64,000 nt of DNA from Ilumatobacteraceae bacterium (GCA_021298195.1 JAJTEQ010000004.1:1-64000), one strand, 5' to 3'. Counted from the first letter of the stretch, positions 37,192 through 44,974 are shown. Translations and numbers: made by a program. Notes: a model not told the origin generated them from the letters alone.

Positions 37192-38010
37192 TCAGACCTT
37201 CGCGGGGATGGCCAGGCCGCGATTCACGGCAACGATGCGATCACGGCGGTGCAACATCCAACAACAGAGGAGGAAGATGATCGTGGAGCCGAAGGTGATG
37301 AAGGCCGCCGGCTGACGCTTGGTGCCGAGGTCACGGATCATGACGACGTATTGATGAGGTTGCGACTCGTCGATCACCGGACGCGCGGGAGCTCGGCCCG
37401 GTTCGGTGCGTTGCGGGATGAGCGGCGCGATCTCCACGACGGCGTAGGAGGGCTTGTGGAAGAAGGCGAAGAAGTCGAACTCGTCGCCGATCTTCGGATA
37501 CCGCTCACCGCCCCGCACGTACACCCGTGTCGCTTCGTATTCGCCGGCCGCGTACATCTCGGCTTCGATCTGGATGATCTCGTCCGCCGCGGCGATGGCC
37601 TGTCCGCGTCCACGATCGTCGGAGGGCAACAACTTCCAGCCCTCGGACTCCATGGCTGCACCGGACGCATCGGCGATCTCGGTGAACGATGCGGACTCGT
37701 CGACCTCGATCGGCGAGTCCACCACTTCGGCGTCGAGCAAGTACTGACCCTCACGGACGATCGAGAACGGTTCGGCCGGCTTCCACGACGGTGAGTTGCC
37801 GACCAAGCCGATTCCGTACACCATCCAGATGATTCCCATCAGCATCATCCAGCCGGCCAACCCGGCGATCGACACCAGGAATCCCAAGCGCGCACCGATG
37901 TTGGTGCCCAACAAGAGGTAGACGCTGCCGCACAGCGCCACGGTTCCGATGATGACGGTGAGGAGACCCCGAAGTTCGGGTTCCCAGCCAATGGCAAGAA
38001 GTGCGCTCAT
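37192..38010 (-). CDS. Membrane protein of unknown function between cytochrome c and nuoA
   Basis: 272 residues from ATG 38010 (ATGA overlap with the cytochrome c gene). Two or three hydrophobic helices lie in residues 12-72, followed by a soluble domain of about 150 residues rich in Glu and Asp (DSPIEVDESASF, EIIQIEAEMYAAGEYEATRVYV). A final helix (FITFGSTIIFLLCCWML) and a basic tail end the protein. No cysteine or heme motif is seen in the soluble part. I do not recognise the family. Coupled on both sides to electron-transport genes, it may be an accessory or assembly subunit of the cytochrome complex or of its contact with complex I (inference). Confidence 0.8.
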   Translation of the reverse strand: MSALLAIGWEPELRGLLTVIIGTVALCGSVYLLLGTNIGARLGFLVSIAGLAGWMMLMGIIWMVYGIGLVGNSPSWKPAEPFSIVREGQYLLDAEVVDSPIEVDESASFTEIADASGAAMESEGWKLLPSDDRGRGQAIAAADEIIQIEAEMYAAGEYEATRVYVRGGERYPKIGDEFDFFAFFHKPSYAVVEIAPLIPQRTEPGRAPARPVIDESQPHQYVVMIRDLGTKRQPAAFITFGSTIIFLLCCWMLHRRDRIVAVNRGLAIPAKV

Positions 38011-39071
38011 AGTTCGTTCCGGACGTAGTTCACGATCTCTTGGATCTGCTCATCGGTGAGGAGGCTTCCGAATCCGGGCATACGACCACTGCCCTGTCCC
38101 TGCACTCCGTACTTCACTCCGTACTTGGAGCCCGACTTGATGAAGTCGATCATCTCCTGCTCGGTGGCGAAGTGACTGTTCGTCGCGCCACCGGTGAGGT
38201 TCCAACCGAAGGCGCCCGCACCCGTGTTGCCCGGCTCGCCCCAACTCCAGCCCGGAGTGTGGCAGCGCGCACAGCTGTAGGCGCCGGCGCCGAGTTCCAG
38301 ATTGAACAGTGCTTCACCGATGGAATCGAAGGTTCCGTCCTCCACCGCTTTCTCGGCGGCGGCCTGGATCTTGTCCTGCTCGGACACCGGCAGGTGTCCC
38401 CCTTCGCAATTCAAGGGATCGGCGTCCTGAACGATGCAATCCTCGCGCGGGATCTGGATGCTGTGGAGGTACGCGATGAGGGTCTCGATCTGTTGCGAGT
38501 TCATCGGTCCGCCGCCCTTGGTTCCCCACGGGGACATGGGAGAGAACGGCCGTCCGTATTCGAGGATGAACTGCACCTCGCTGTCGTCGAATCGGTAGAA
38601 CACCGTGTTCAAGGCCGGAGCCTTCCAGGTCACCGACTTCACTTCACCGGTCTTGGAATCGGTGACGGTCCAGGGGGCCGCACCGCCGGTGGCGTTCATT
38701 CCGCCGTGGCATCCGGCGCAGTTGAAGCCTCCTTCGGCCGTGGACGCGAACAAGTTCGAACCCCAGGTCACGAAGCGACCCGCCTGGCCGTTGATGGCAC
38801 CCTGCTGGCGGCTGGGCTCGTACACCCAGTACGCCGGAAGACCGATGGTGATGGTGGCGAGCAACAGCACACCGTAGAACTGCACGCGCTCGAGGCGCTT
38901 GCCCTCGAGTTCTTCGTCCTCGAAATACTTCTTGCGGTTGGCGGCCAGTTCGATCTCGGATCCGATCTCGGCCCGACCCGCTCCGCGGTTCATGAACGCG
39001 TAGACGACCCAGCCGATCACGAAGATCAACGTGAGGACGACGGCGATGGTGGTGGTGGCGAGAGCGATCAT
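38007..39071 (-). CDS. Membrane-anchored diheme cytochrome c of the Rieske/cytochrome b complex
   Basis: 354 residues from ATG 39071. Two membrane helices (about 5-27 and 66-84) are followed by two c-type heme domains, with CAGCH at residues 118-122 and CARCH at 267-271. Candidate methionine ligands lie in PMSPWG and RMPGFG. It corresponds to the cytochrome c subunit (QcrC-like) that takes electrons from the Rieske protein. It starts two bases after the Rieske stop and overlaps the next gene. Confidence 0.88.
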   Translation of the reverse strand: MIALATTTIAVVLTLIFVIGWVVYAFMNRGAGRAEIGSEIELAANRKKYFEDEELEGKRLERVQFYGVLLLATITIGLPAYWVYEPSRQQGAINGQAGRFVTWGSNLFASTAEGGFNCAGCHGGMNATGGAAPWTVTDSKTGEVKSVTWKAPALNTVFYRFDDSEVQFILEYGRPFSPMSPWGTKGGGPMNSQQIETLIAYLHSIQIPREDCIVQDADPLNCEGGHLPVSEQDKIQAAAEKAVEDGTFDSIGEALFNLELGAGAYSCARCHTPGWSWGEPGNTGAGAFGWNLTGGATNSHFATEQEMIDFIKSGSKYGVKYGVQGQGSGRMPGFGSLLTDEQIQEIVNYVRNEL

Positions 39072-39073
39072 GA

Positions 39074-39931
39074 TCAGTGTCCTCCCCCACCCGTGATGCA
39101 GTGCGGGCCTTCGGCCTCTTGACCGGTGGTGTTGACACCAATGGCCGGACCGTTGAAGACCGCACCCGTGTCGACGATGACGTTGCCGTTGCTGACCGAC
39201 ACACCGAATCGATCCATTCCGCGCGGAGCGGGGCCGGCCTTCTTCTCACCGACACGGTTGTATTGCGAACCGTGACAGGGGCATTCGAACCACTGCGAGC
39301 TCTTGCACTCGGGCACGCGGCAACCGAGGTGCGGACACTTCTGGTACAGCGCGACCAGTCCCGCTTCCATGCCGGCCAACACCGACGGCTGACTCGAGTA
39401 GGCCTTGCGGGCTTTGGGAAGAGCATCGGTCGGGTAGGCCGTCAACCAGGTGCGCGCCTCGGGCTTGTACACGAAGCCCTTCTCGCTACGGATCTGGACG
39501 AGGAGGTCGTCGAGTCGACCCACGGTCACCTTCGAGCCGAAACCACCACCGGCTCGCGGCCACAAGAACGCCACCACCGCGACACCGAAAGCGCCGAGGC
39601 TCGCCGTCATCATAGAGACGGTGGCACGGTTGAAGAACTGACGACGCGAGACCCCGAGGGTTTCCTCGTCGGGAGCCTGCCACGCCACGGGCGCGACCTC
39701 ACTGGCCTTCTCGAGAGCCGTCGAACGTGCGGTCGTCTCGGCACTTTCGTACGCGGCACCGCTGGGGCCCGCGCCCGACTCGGCCTTGATCGCCTTGTCG
39801 CGCTTGACCGTCTCGCGCGACAACGCGCCCGCGCCACGCACGTCGGAGCGACGTGCCGAGGTGACGAGCACGACGGCGGCGGCCACGACCAGAACGGCCA
39901 CGGCGATGATGATGGTTGTTGCTGGTGTCAT
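39074..39931 (-). CDS. Rieske [2Fe-2S] protein of a cytochrome bc/b6f-type complex
   Basis: 285 residues from ATG 39931, with GAGGA ten bases upstream; an earlier in-frame start is possible. The cluster-binding boxes are CPHLGC (Cys199, His201, Cys204) and CPCHGS (Cys217, Cys219, His220). Before them are an N-terminal membrane helix (residues 6-24), a 65-residue polar linker and a Tat-like motif SRRQFFNRA ahead of a second helix (about 103-124). It oxidises quinol with the cytochrome b halves and passes electrons to the c-type cytochrome. Confidence 0.92.
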   Translation of the reverse strand: MTPATTIIIAVAVLVVAAAVVLVTSARRSDVRGAGALSRETVKRDKAIKAESGAGPSGAAYESAETTARSTALEKASEVAPVAWQAPDEETLGVSRRQFFNRATVSMMTASLGAFGVAVVAFLWPRAGGGFGSKVTVGRLDDLLVQIRSEKGFVYKPEARTWLTAYPTDALPKARKAYSSQPSVLAGMEAGLVALYQKCPHLGCRVPECKSSQWFECPCHGSQYNRVGEKKAGPAPRGMDRFGVSVSNGNVIVDTGAVFNGPAIGVNTTGQEAEGPHCITGGGGH

Positions 39932-39944
39932 GTGTGGTGATTCC

Positions 39945-40700
39945 TCACAACTCGAAGAACAGGCCGTCACGCCACGGGAAGACGAAGTTGAATCCGGGAC
40001 CGCGGAAGAACGAACCGATCATCACGAGCACCGCCCAGAACATCAGGTGCACGGTCATGATCGAGGTCGCGAACTTGCGATCCTCGGGCTTGTTCGACGG
40101 GTTCTTGTCGATGTACGGCGCCAGGATCAGCGCGAACAGGGCGATGCCCGGAATGGTCACGCCGGCCACCATCGGGTGGAACATGGTGAGCAATTCCTGC
40201 AGACCGAGGAAGTACCACGGGGCCTTCGACGGGTTGGGCGTCTGGTTCGGGTTGGCCAACTGCAAGAGCGGCGCGTTCACGAAGATCGAGAAGAAGAACA
40301 AGAAAGCGGTGCACGCCAGGGCGGCGACGAACTCCACGGCCAACAGGTGCGGCCACGTGTGAACCTTGTCGACCGGTGTGGCTTTCACGTCCTGGATCGA
40401 ACCCGACTTGACCACGGTCAGCAAACGCTGCGTGTGCCCACCGGGTCCGGCGCCAACCGGCACTCCGCCCGAAGCGGGGGCGGCGGCCACGACGGCCGAC
40501 ACCTTGTCGGCGACCGCCACGGCACCGCCGTCGTCGGTCTTGGACCGAGCGGACTTGCTGCGCTCGAGCAAGTGAGCCGGGATGCGCGGATCGGAGGCGG
40601 GGGCGTCGCCCCCCGCGGGCGCGGTGTCACCCGACGAGGCGGCAGCCTTGTCGCGCGCGGCTTGGGCCCGCTTGAGGAGGTGTTCGGGGATCTCGGTCAT
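39945..40700 (-). CDS. Cytochrome b C-terminal half (subunit IV-like) with a repeated N-terminal motif
   Basis: 251 residues from ATG 40700. Residues from about 118 onward hold three membrane helices of the cytochrome b C-terminal domain. The quinol-site motif that is PEWY in most complexes reads APWY (residues 160-163, in KAPWYFLGLQELL). The first 110 residues are a soluble, Ala-rich extension holding TEIPEHLLKRAQAAR at the start and RIPAHLLERSKSAR at residues 39-52. The same sequence type opens the divergent cytochrome c at 42864. It works with the preceding b6-like half. Confidence 0.9.
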   Translation of the reverse strand: MTEIPEHLLKRAQAARDKAAASSGDTAPAGGDAPASDPRIPAHLLERSKSARSKTDDGGAVAVADKVSAVVAAAPASGGVPVGAGPGGHTQRLLTVVKSGSIQDVKATPVDKVHTWPHLLAVEFVAALACTAFLFFFSIFVNAPLLQLANPNQTPNPSKAPWYFLGLQELLTMFHPMVAGVTIPGIALFALILAPYIDKNPSNKPEDRKFATSIMTVHLMFWAVLVMIGSFFRGPGFNFVFPWRDGLFFEL

Positions 40701-40721
40701 GAGTGTCTGTTTCCTTCCCGA

Positions 40722-41504
40722 TCAGAGCGGCCCGGAGATGCCGCCGTCCTTGCGGACGCGCCAGAAGTGAATGGCCATGAAGATCACGATGACGAACGGG
40801 AGCATGAGCACGTGCAACACGTACCAACGCAAGAGGGTTTCCGAACCGATCTCCACGCCGCCGAGCAAGACGAATCTCACCTGTGAACCGAACACCGGGG
40901 TGTACCCCATCATGTTCGTACCCACGGCCACGGCCCACATCGCCAACTGGTCCCAGGGCAGCAAGTATCCGGTGAACGACAGGAGCAAGGTGAGCGTGAG
41001 CAACACGACACCGATGACCCAGTTGAACTCACGCGGCGGCTTGTAGGCACCGTGATAGAAGACGCGCGCCATGTGCAAGAACACCGACAACACCATCAGG
41101 TGCGCGCCCCATCTGTGCATGTTTCGAATCAGTAATCCGAAGGCCACCGAGGTCTGCAGACTGCTGATGTCGTTCCACGCGGCCGTGGCTTCCGGACGGT
41201 AGAAGAACATCAGGAAGATGCCGGTGACGGTGAGAAGGATGAAGAGGAAGAAGCTGAGTCCGCCGAGACACAACGTGTAGCTGACCTTCACCGCGTGACG
41301 CTTCACCTTCACCGGGTGCAAGTGGTACAGCACCGAGTTCATGATGACGTACGAACGGTTACGCGGGCTGTCGGTGTAGCCCTTGCGGAAGATGGAACCC
41401 GGACGGAAGATCGAGTTCCAGGCTTGACTGCCTTGAACGGACTCGACGGTCTTGTTGAGTCGTTCCTTCGCAGTGGGTCGGGGGTCGTCGATGACTTTTG
41501 CCAT
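40722..41504 (-). CDS. Cytochrome b6-like N-terminal half of a split cytochrome b
   Basis: 260 residues from ATG 41504 with four membrane helices. The heme ligands are His130 and His144 on helix B and His231 and His246 on helix D. The 14 residues between the last two are the spacing of cytochrome b6 rather than of mitochondrial bc1. Cys79 in YTLCLGGLSFF aligns with the b6f cysteine that anchors the extra heme c(n). The quinone-pocket motif GYLLPWDQ is present. It forms the core of the quinol-oxidising complex with the following gene. Confidence 0.93.
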   Translation of the reverse strand: MAKVIDDPRPTAKERLNKTVESVQGSQAWNSIFRPGSIFRKGYTDSPRNRSYVIMNSVLYHLHPVKVKRHAVKVSYTLCLGGLSFFLFILLTVTGIFLMFFYRPEATAAWNDISSLQTSVAFGLLIRNMHRWGAHLMVLSVFLHMARVFYHGAYKPPREFNWVIGVVLLTLTLLLSFTGYLLPWDQLAMWAVAVGTNMMGYTPVFGSQVRFVLLGGVEIGSETLLRWYVLHVLMLPFVIVIFMAIHFWRVRKDGGISGPL

Positions 41505-41515
41505 GAGTGTGTCTC

Positions 41516-41929
41516 CTAGAACCGCATTCCGTAGGCGTAGCCGTGATTACCGGTACGAGTGTGAGTGTCGCCGGTGGCCAACGCGGCCCCGGCCTTGCCG
41601 AGGATGATGACCCCGGTCGGGCATCGATCGACGCACAGGGCGCAACGGGTGCACACGTCGTCGTCGATGATGAAGAGAACGTTGTCGTTGGGGTCGATGC
41701 CCGGGCGCTCGGTGCCCGTCGCCTCGGCGACGGCGTCCGGGGTGACCATGTGGATGCACTTCCACGGGCAGATGTCGACGCAACCCTCGCACATGATGCA
41801 CTCGGTCTGGTCGATGTGGATGAACTGCTTCGGCTTCACGGCCTTGGTCAGGTAATCCGCATCCACCTCGACCAGTTGGTACTGGTCCGAGTACGGCATC
41901 ATCGGGGGATTGGCGTCGGTACGTGCCAT
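41516..41929 (-). CDS. 2x[4Fe-4S] ferredoxin-type protein in the cytochrome unit
   Basis: 137 residues from ATG 41929. Two complete cluster motifs are seen: CIMCEGCVDICP (about residues 44-55) and CTRCALCVDRCP (about 93-104). The 40-residue N-terminal part (SDQYQLVEVDADYLTKAVKPKQF) and the tail THTRTGNHGYAYGMRF are not typical of small soluble ferredoxins. Its place ahead of the cytochrome b genes suggests it either docks on that complex or supplies electrons to one of the complex I forms. Neither is proven. Confidence 0.9.
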   Translation of the reverse strand: MARTDANPPMMPYSDQYQLVEVDADYLTKAVKPKQFIHIDQTECIMCEGCVDICPWKCIHMVTPDAVAEATGTERPGIDPNDNVLFIIDDDVCTRCALCVDRCPTGVIILGKAGAALATGDTHTRTGNHGYAYGMRF

Positions 41930-41933
41930 GGGC

Positions 41934-42422
41934 TCAGGCCTTCTTCACCAGAGGACGACCGTACGTGGACTGCTCGAGTTCGGTGGACTTCGACTGACCG
42001 CGCTTCTGCCACCACGACCACATGTAGATCTGCAGACCGAGGAAGAAGCCGTAGATGCCGGTGACGATGATGTCGCCGACCTGGAGATAGTTGATGTCGA
42101 AGGGGAAGCTGCCACCCTTGGCCTGCGACTTCAGGATGTCGCCGGGGCCGTAGAGCATCTTGTCGGACTGCCAGCCGAGTTCGTTCTGCACGTGCACCAG
42201 CCACTGGTGCGGAACGACGCCGTAGGCGAGGAACATGACGAAGAACGCGTACGTGGCGCCGAACATCGCCTCACCCCACGACACCGGAGTTCCGATCGGA
42301 CGTCGCTTGCCGTACGCGAAGATCAGACCCGTCAGGATGAGGGTCGCCGCGAGCGAGAACAAGAACGCCTGATTCATCCCCGGCCATTTCAGAATGTCAA
42401 TCGCCAGCATCGAGCCGGTCAT
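41934..42422 (-). CDS. Membrane protein of unknown function, first gene of the cytochrome unit
   Basis: 162 residues from ATG 42422. GTG 42437 (167 residues) and ATG 42410 are alternatives, since none has a well-placed ribosome binding site. Three hydrophobic helices are likely: AFLFSLAATLILTGLIFA, AMFGATYAFFVMFLAYGV and VGDIIVTGIYGFFLGLQIYM. Between them is a soluble loop with PHQWLVHVQNELGW. No cofactor motif is visible apart from His-Gln-Trp. It is four bases from the ferredoxin gene. I do not recognise it. As leader of the unit it may be a small subunit or assembly factor of the quinol-oxidising complex. Confidence 0.78.
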   Translation of the reverse strand: MTGSMLAIDILKWPGMNQAFLFSLAATLILTGLIFAYGKRRPIGTPVSWGEAMFGATYAFFVMFLAYGVVPHQWLVHVQNELGWQSDKMLYGPGDILKSQAKGGSFPFDINYLQVGDIIVTGIYGFFLGLQIYMWSWWQKRGQSKSTELEQSTYGRPLVKKA

Positions 42423-42863
42423 CCCTTCTGTTCCCACGGGTGAGCGTGGTGGTCATCGCGTGTCATTGGTTTGTAGGACTCATCAGGTGTCGGTGACGCG
42501 AATACCTGCGCATACGAGTCACTGAACCTGTGAGAACTGTAGTCGTCGAAGGTCTCCGACGACCCAACTCACAACGAACCGGAACACGGTTGACCGTCAC
42601 ACGACGGAGACGATCGGCCGAACCGTTCACGAAGGGGGTGGGTCGTGCGATCACCACGACGTTTTTTGTCTATCACGCCTCCCCTCCGACACAGTCGGGT
42701 TGTGCGCAAGTGCAAGGTACCGACTTCGGAAATCCCCGCGGGGAATTCCCCTCTCGGCCTCGTCGCCCTCTAGTGTTTGAAGCGGACTGTCGTTCGTTCG
42801 CGATCGACGATTCCGTATCGTTTCTGCAACCCCCGACCGACCCATCTCCGAAAGGACTGGTCC
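42423..42863. promoter_or_regulatory. Divergent control region between the cytochrome/nuo unit and cytochrome c
   Basis: These 441 bases contain no convincing gene. They must hold the promoter of the 20-kb minus-strand respiratory unit and that of the plus-strand cytochrome c gene. Visible structures are the hairpin with a T run at 42642-42667, two overlapping palindromes CCCCGCGGGG (42734-42743) and GGGGAATTCCCC (42740-42751), and AAAGGA eight bases before the GTG at 42864. I could not assign -35/-10 boxes with confidence and saw no Rex-type operator. Confidence 0.6.
42642..42667 (+). terminator. Terminator-like hairpin with T6 inside the leader of the cytochrome c gene
   Basis: The stem GTCGTG/CACGAC with a 7-base loop is followed directly by GTTTTTTG, the layout of an intrinsic terminator on the plus strand. 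No plus-strand gene lies upstream within this gap, so it would act on a leader transcript reading toward the cytochrome c gene 200 bases further on. That suggests attenuation. Alternatively it is only an operator-like palindrome. Confidence 0.45.
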
Positions 42864-43664
42864 GTGACCGAGATTCCCGAGCACCTCCTGAAGCGCTCTC
42901 GCGACCGCAAGGCCGGCGGCGCCTCGTCCGAGGCCAGTGCCGCTCCCGTGCCGGCCACCACCGAGTCGGCCGCCCCCGTCGCCCGCGCCGCCGCCGAAAC
43001 CCCTGCTCAGAAGCCTGTTTCCAAGCCCGACGCGCCGCACGTGGCCGCGGCCAAGTCGCGCCAGCGGATCCCGTATTGGGCCATGGCCACGTTGTCGTTG
43101 ATGCCCATCTTCTTGTTCATGTACGTGCGCGGCCTGCAGCCCCAAAAGGCCGAGGCCTCGGGTCCCATCGCCATCGGCATCGAGCAGTACGGCGCCTGCG
43201 CCAGCTGCCACGGTGGTGACGGTGGTGGCGGAGCGGGTCGGGTGCTGAACAACGGCGAGTCCATGAAGACCTTCCCCCACATCGAGGACATGCTGAATTG
43301 GGTCTACAACGGCACCGAGGCCTACGAGGCCGCCGGAGTCGCGTCCTACGGCGACCCGAACCGCGAGGGTGGTGCCCACTATCCCCGGTCCTACAACGGC
43401 AGTGCCATGCCGGCCCAAGGCTCCATGGCCGGTGGTGGCCTGACCGAGTACGAGATTTTGGGACTGGTGTGCCATATTCGTTATGACATTTCCGGTGCTG
43501 ATGAGACCGGAGAGTGGGCCGAAGAGTACGAGAAGTGGTGCTCGGCCGAGAGCGAGATCTTCCTGGGTCTCGAGGACGGCTCCCTGAGCTTCGACAGCTT
43601 GCCCGGCGTCGGCACCGCCCCGCGCTTGGGAACCTCGGCCGACCAAGAGATCGCTGCCGGCTGA
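42864..43664 (+). CDS. Membrane-anchored monoheme cytochrome c with an IPEHLLKR N-terminus
   Basis: 266 residues from GTG 42864, with AAAGGA eight bases upstream. The N-terminus MTEIPEHLLKRSRDRK matches the start of the cytochrome b C-terminal half encoded across the divergent region. An Ala/Pro-rich linker, one membrane helix (about 71-88) and a heme domain with CASCH (residues 112-116) follow. The sixth ligand is probably Met in SAMPAQGSM. The C-terminal 70 residues are acidic. It is a likely electron acceptor for, or subunit of, the Rieske/cytochrome b complex. Confidence 0.88.
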   Translation: MTEIPEHLLKRSRDRKAGGASSEASAAPVPATTESAAPVARAAAETPAQKPVSKPDAPHVAAAKSRQRIPYWAMATLSLMPIFLFMYVRGLQPQKAEASGPIAIGIEQYGACASCHGGDGGGGAGRVLNNGESMKTFPHIEDMLNWVYNGTEAYEAAGVASYGDPNREGGAHYPRSYNGSAMPAQGSMAGGGLTEYEILGLVCHIRYDISGADETGEWAEEYEKWCSAESEIFLGLEDGSLSFDSLPGVGTAPRLGTSADQEIAAG

Positions 43665-43711
43665 CGTCCCGAACGCGGGCGTGATGGCCGGAGCGGGGCG
43701 ACACTGACGTC

Positions 43712-44974
43712 ATGGGTTCCCCGCGCGACCGCTCTCACCACGACGTCCTCGTCATCGGTGCCGGACCCGCCGGAGCCGCCGCGGGATACTGGCTCGCTCG
43801 CCACGGCCTCGACGTGGTGATGGTCGACAAGAAGACTTTCCCCCGGGAGAAGACCTGCGGTGACGGACTGACCCCCCGTGCGGTGAAACAGATCGAGGAC
43901 ATGGGTCTCGGTGACCAGTTGTCGCGCTTCCATCGCTACGAAGGGTTGCGCGCCACCGCGCACGGCAAGGCGCTCGAGCTTCAGTGGCCCGCGCACCCGA
44001 TCTACCCGCAGCACGGTTACGTCGTTCGTCGGCGCGAACTGGACACCATGGTCGCGCGCAACGCGGTCGCGGCCGGAGCGACGTTGCTCGAAGGGCACGA
44101 GGCCCTGGCCCCGGTGCTCGATCGCGGATTCGTCCGCGGCGCGACGGTGCAAGCGAACGACGCGGACTCCCCCACCGACATCACGGCGAAGTACGTGATC
44201 GTGGCCGACGGTGCGAACAGTCGGTTCGGTCGGGCACTGGGAACGTTCCGAACCAAGGAATGGCCGTACGGAACCGCCATCCGCACGTACTGGGAGACGC
44301 CACGTCATGCCGAGCCCTGGATCGAGTCGGCACTCGACGTCACGGACCGCAACGGCAATCCGTTGCCGGGTTACGGATGGATCTTCCCCGTGGGCGACGG
44401 CACCGTGAACATCGGCGTCGGTTTGCTGTCGACGTTCCGTGATTTCAAGAGCGTGAACACCACGCACTTGCTCGATGCGTACGCGCACATGGTCGCCGAC
44501 CGTTGGGAGATCGATCCCGGCAACCCGACCGACAAGGCGACGTCGGGTCGCATCCCCATGGGTGGTTCGGTCGGGCCGAAGTCCGGACCCACCTACTTGG
44601 TCGTCGGCGACGCCGCCGGCAGCGTGAACCCGTTCAACGGTGAGGGAATCGACTACGCGTACGAGACCGCGCGCATCGCCGCCGGCGTGCTGGCCGACGC
44701 GATCATGAACAACGACCCCGCCGCTCTGCAGAGGTATCAGTCGTTGCTCGACGACGAGTACGGCCAGTACTTCAAGGTCGCGCGCCTTTTCGCCCGAATC
44801 ATCGGGCGCCCGGTGATCATGCGGGAGTTGAGTCGCGTGGGCATCCAGAGCCGCACGCTCATGGAGTGGGTGTTGCGCATCATGGCGAACCTGTTGCGCC
44901 CCGACGAGATCGGTCCCGCCGAGGCCGCCTACAAAGCAGCCGCGGCCATCGTTCGTCTCGCACCCAACGCCTGA
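43712..44974 (+). CDS. Geranylgeranyl-reductase-family FAD enzyme, probable menaquinone reductase (MenJ-like)
   Basis: 420 residues from ATG 43712. The FAD site is VLVIGAGPAGAAAGYWLA at the N-terminus. The second FAD motif is VVGDAAGSVNPFNGEGIDYAYE near residue 310, and LPGYGWIFPVGDGTVNIGVG is the substrate-side signature of this family. In mycobacteria MenJ saturates one isoprene unit of menaquinone. Archaeal and plant relatives reduce other prenyl chains. The position beside respiratory genes favours quinone modification. It follows the cytochrome c gene by 47 bases on the same strand. Confidence 0.85.
   Translation: MGSPRDRSHHDVLVIGAGPAGAAAGYWLARHGLDVVMVDKKTFPREKTCGDGLTPRAVKQIEDMGLGDQLSRFHRYEGLRATAHGKALELQWPAHPIYPQHGYVVRRRELDTMVARNAVAAGATLLEGHEALAPVLDRGFVRGATVQANDADSPTDITAKYVIVADGANSRFGRALGTFRTKEWPYGTAIRTYWETPRHAEPWIESALDVTDRNGNPLPGYGWIFPVGDGTVNIGVGLLSTFRDFKSVNTTHLLDAYAHMVADRWEIDPGNPTDKATSGRIPMGGSVGPKSGPTYLVVGDAAGSVNPFNGEGIDYAYETARIAAGVLADAIMNNDPAALQRYQSLLDDEYGQYFKVARLFARIIGRPVIMRELSRVGIQSRTLMEWVLRIMANLLRPDEIGPAEAAYKAAAAIVRLAPNA

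Noticed and set aside
42423-42863. Rex operator in the divergent respiratory promoter
   Set aside because: TTCACGA and GTCGTG half-sites occur but in the wrong order and spacing. The 42642-42660 palindrome has an odd spacing and a T run.
42651-43646. 331-codon minus-strand frame opposite the cytochrome c gene
   Set aside because: The plus strand here carries a CASCH heme motif, a membrane helix and a good ribosome binding site. The minus frame is Gly/Val-rich and has no motif.
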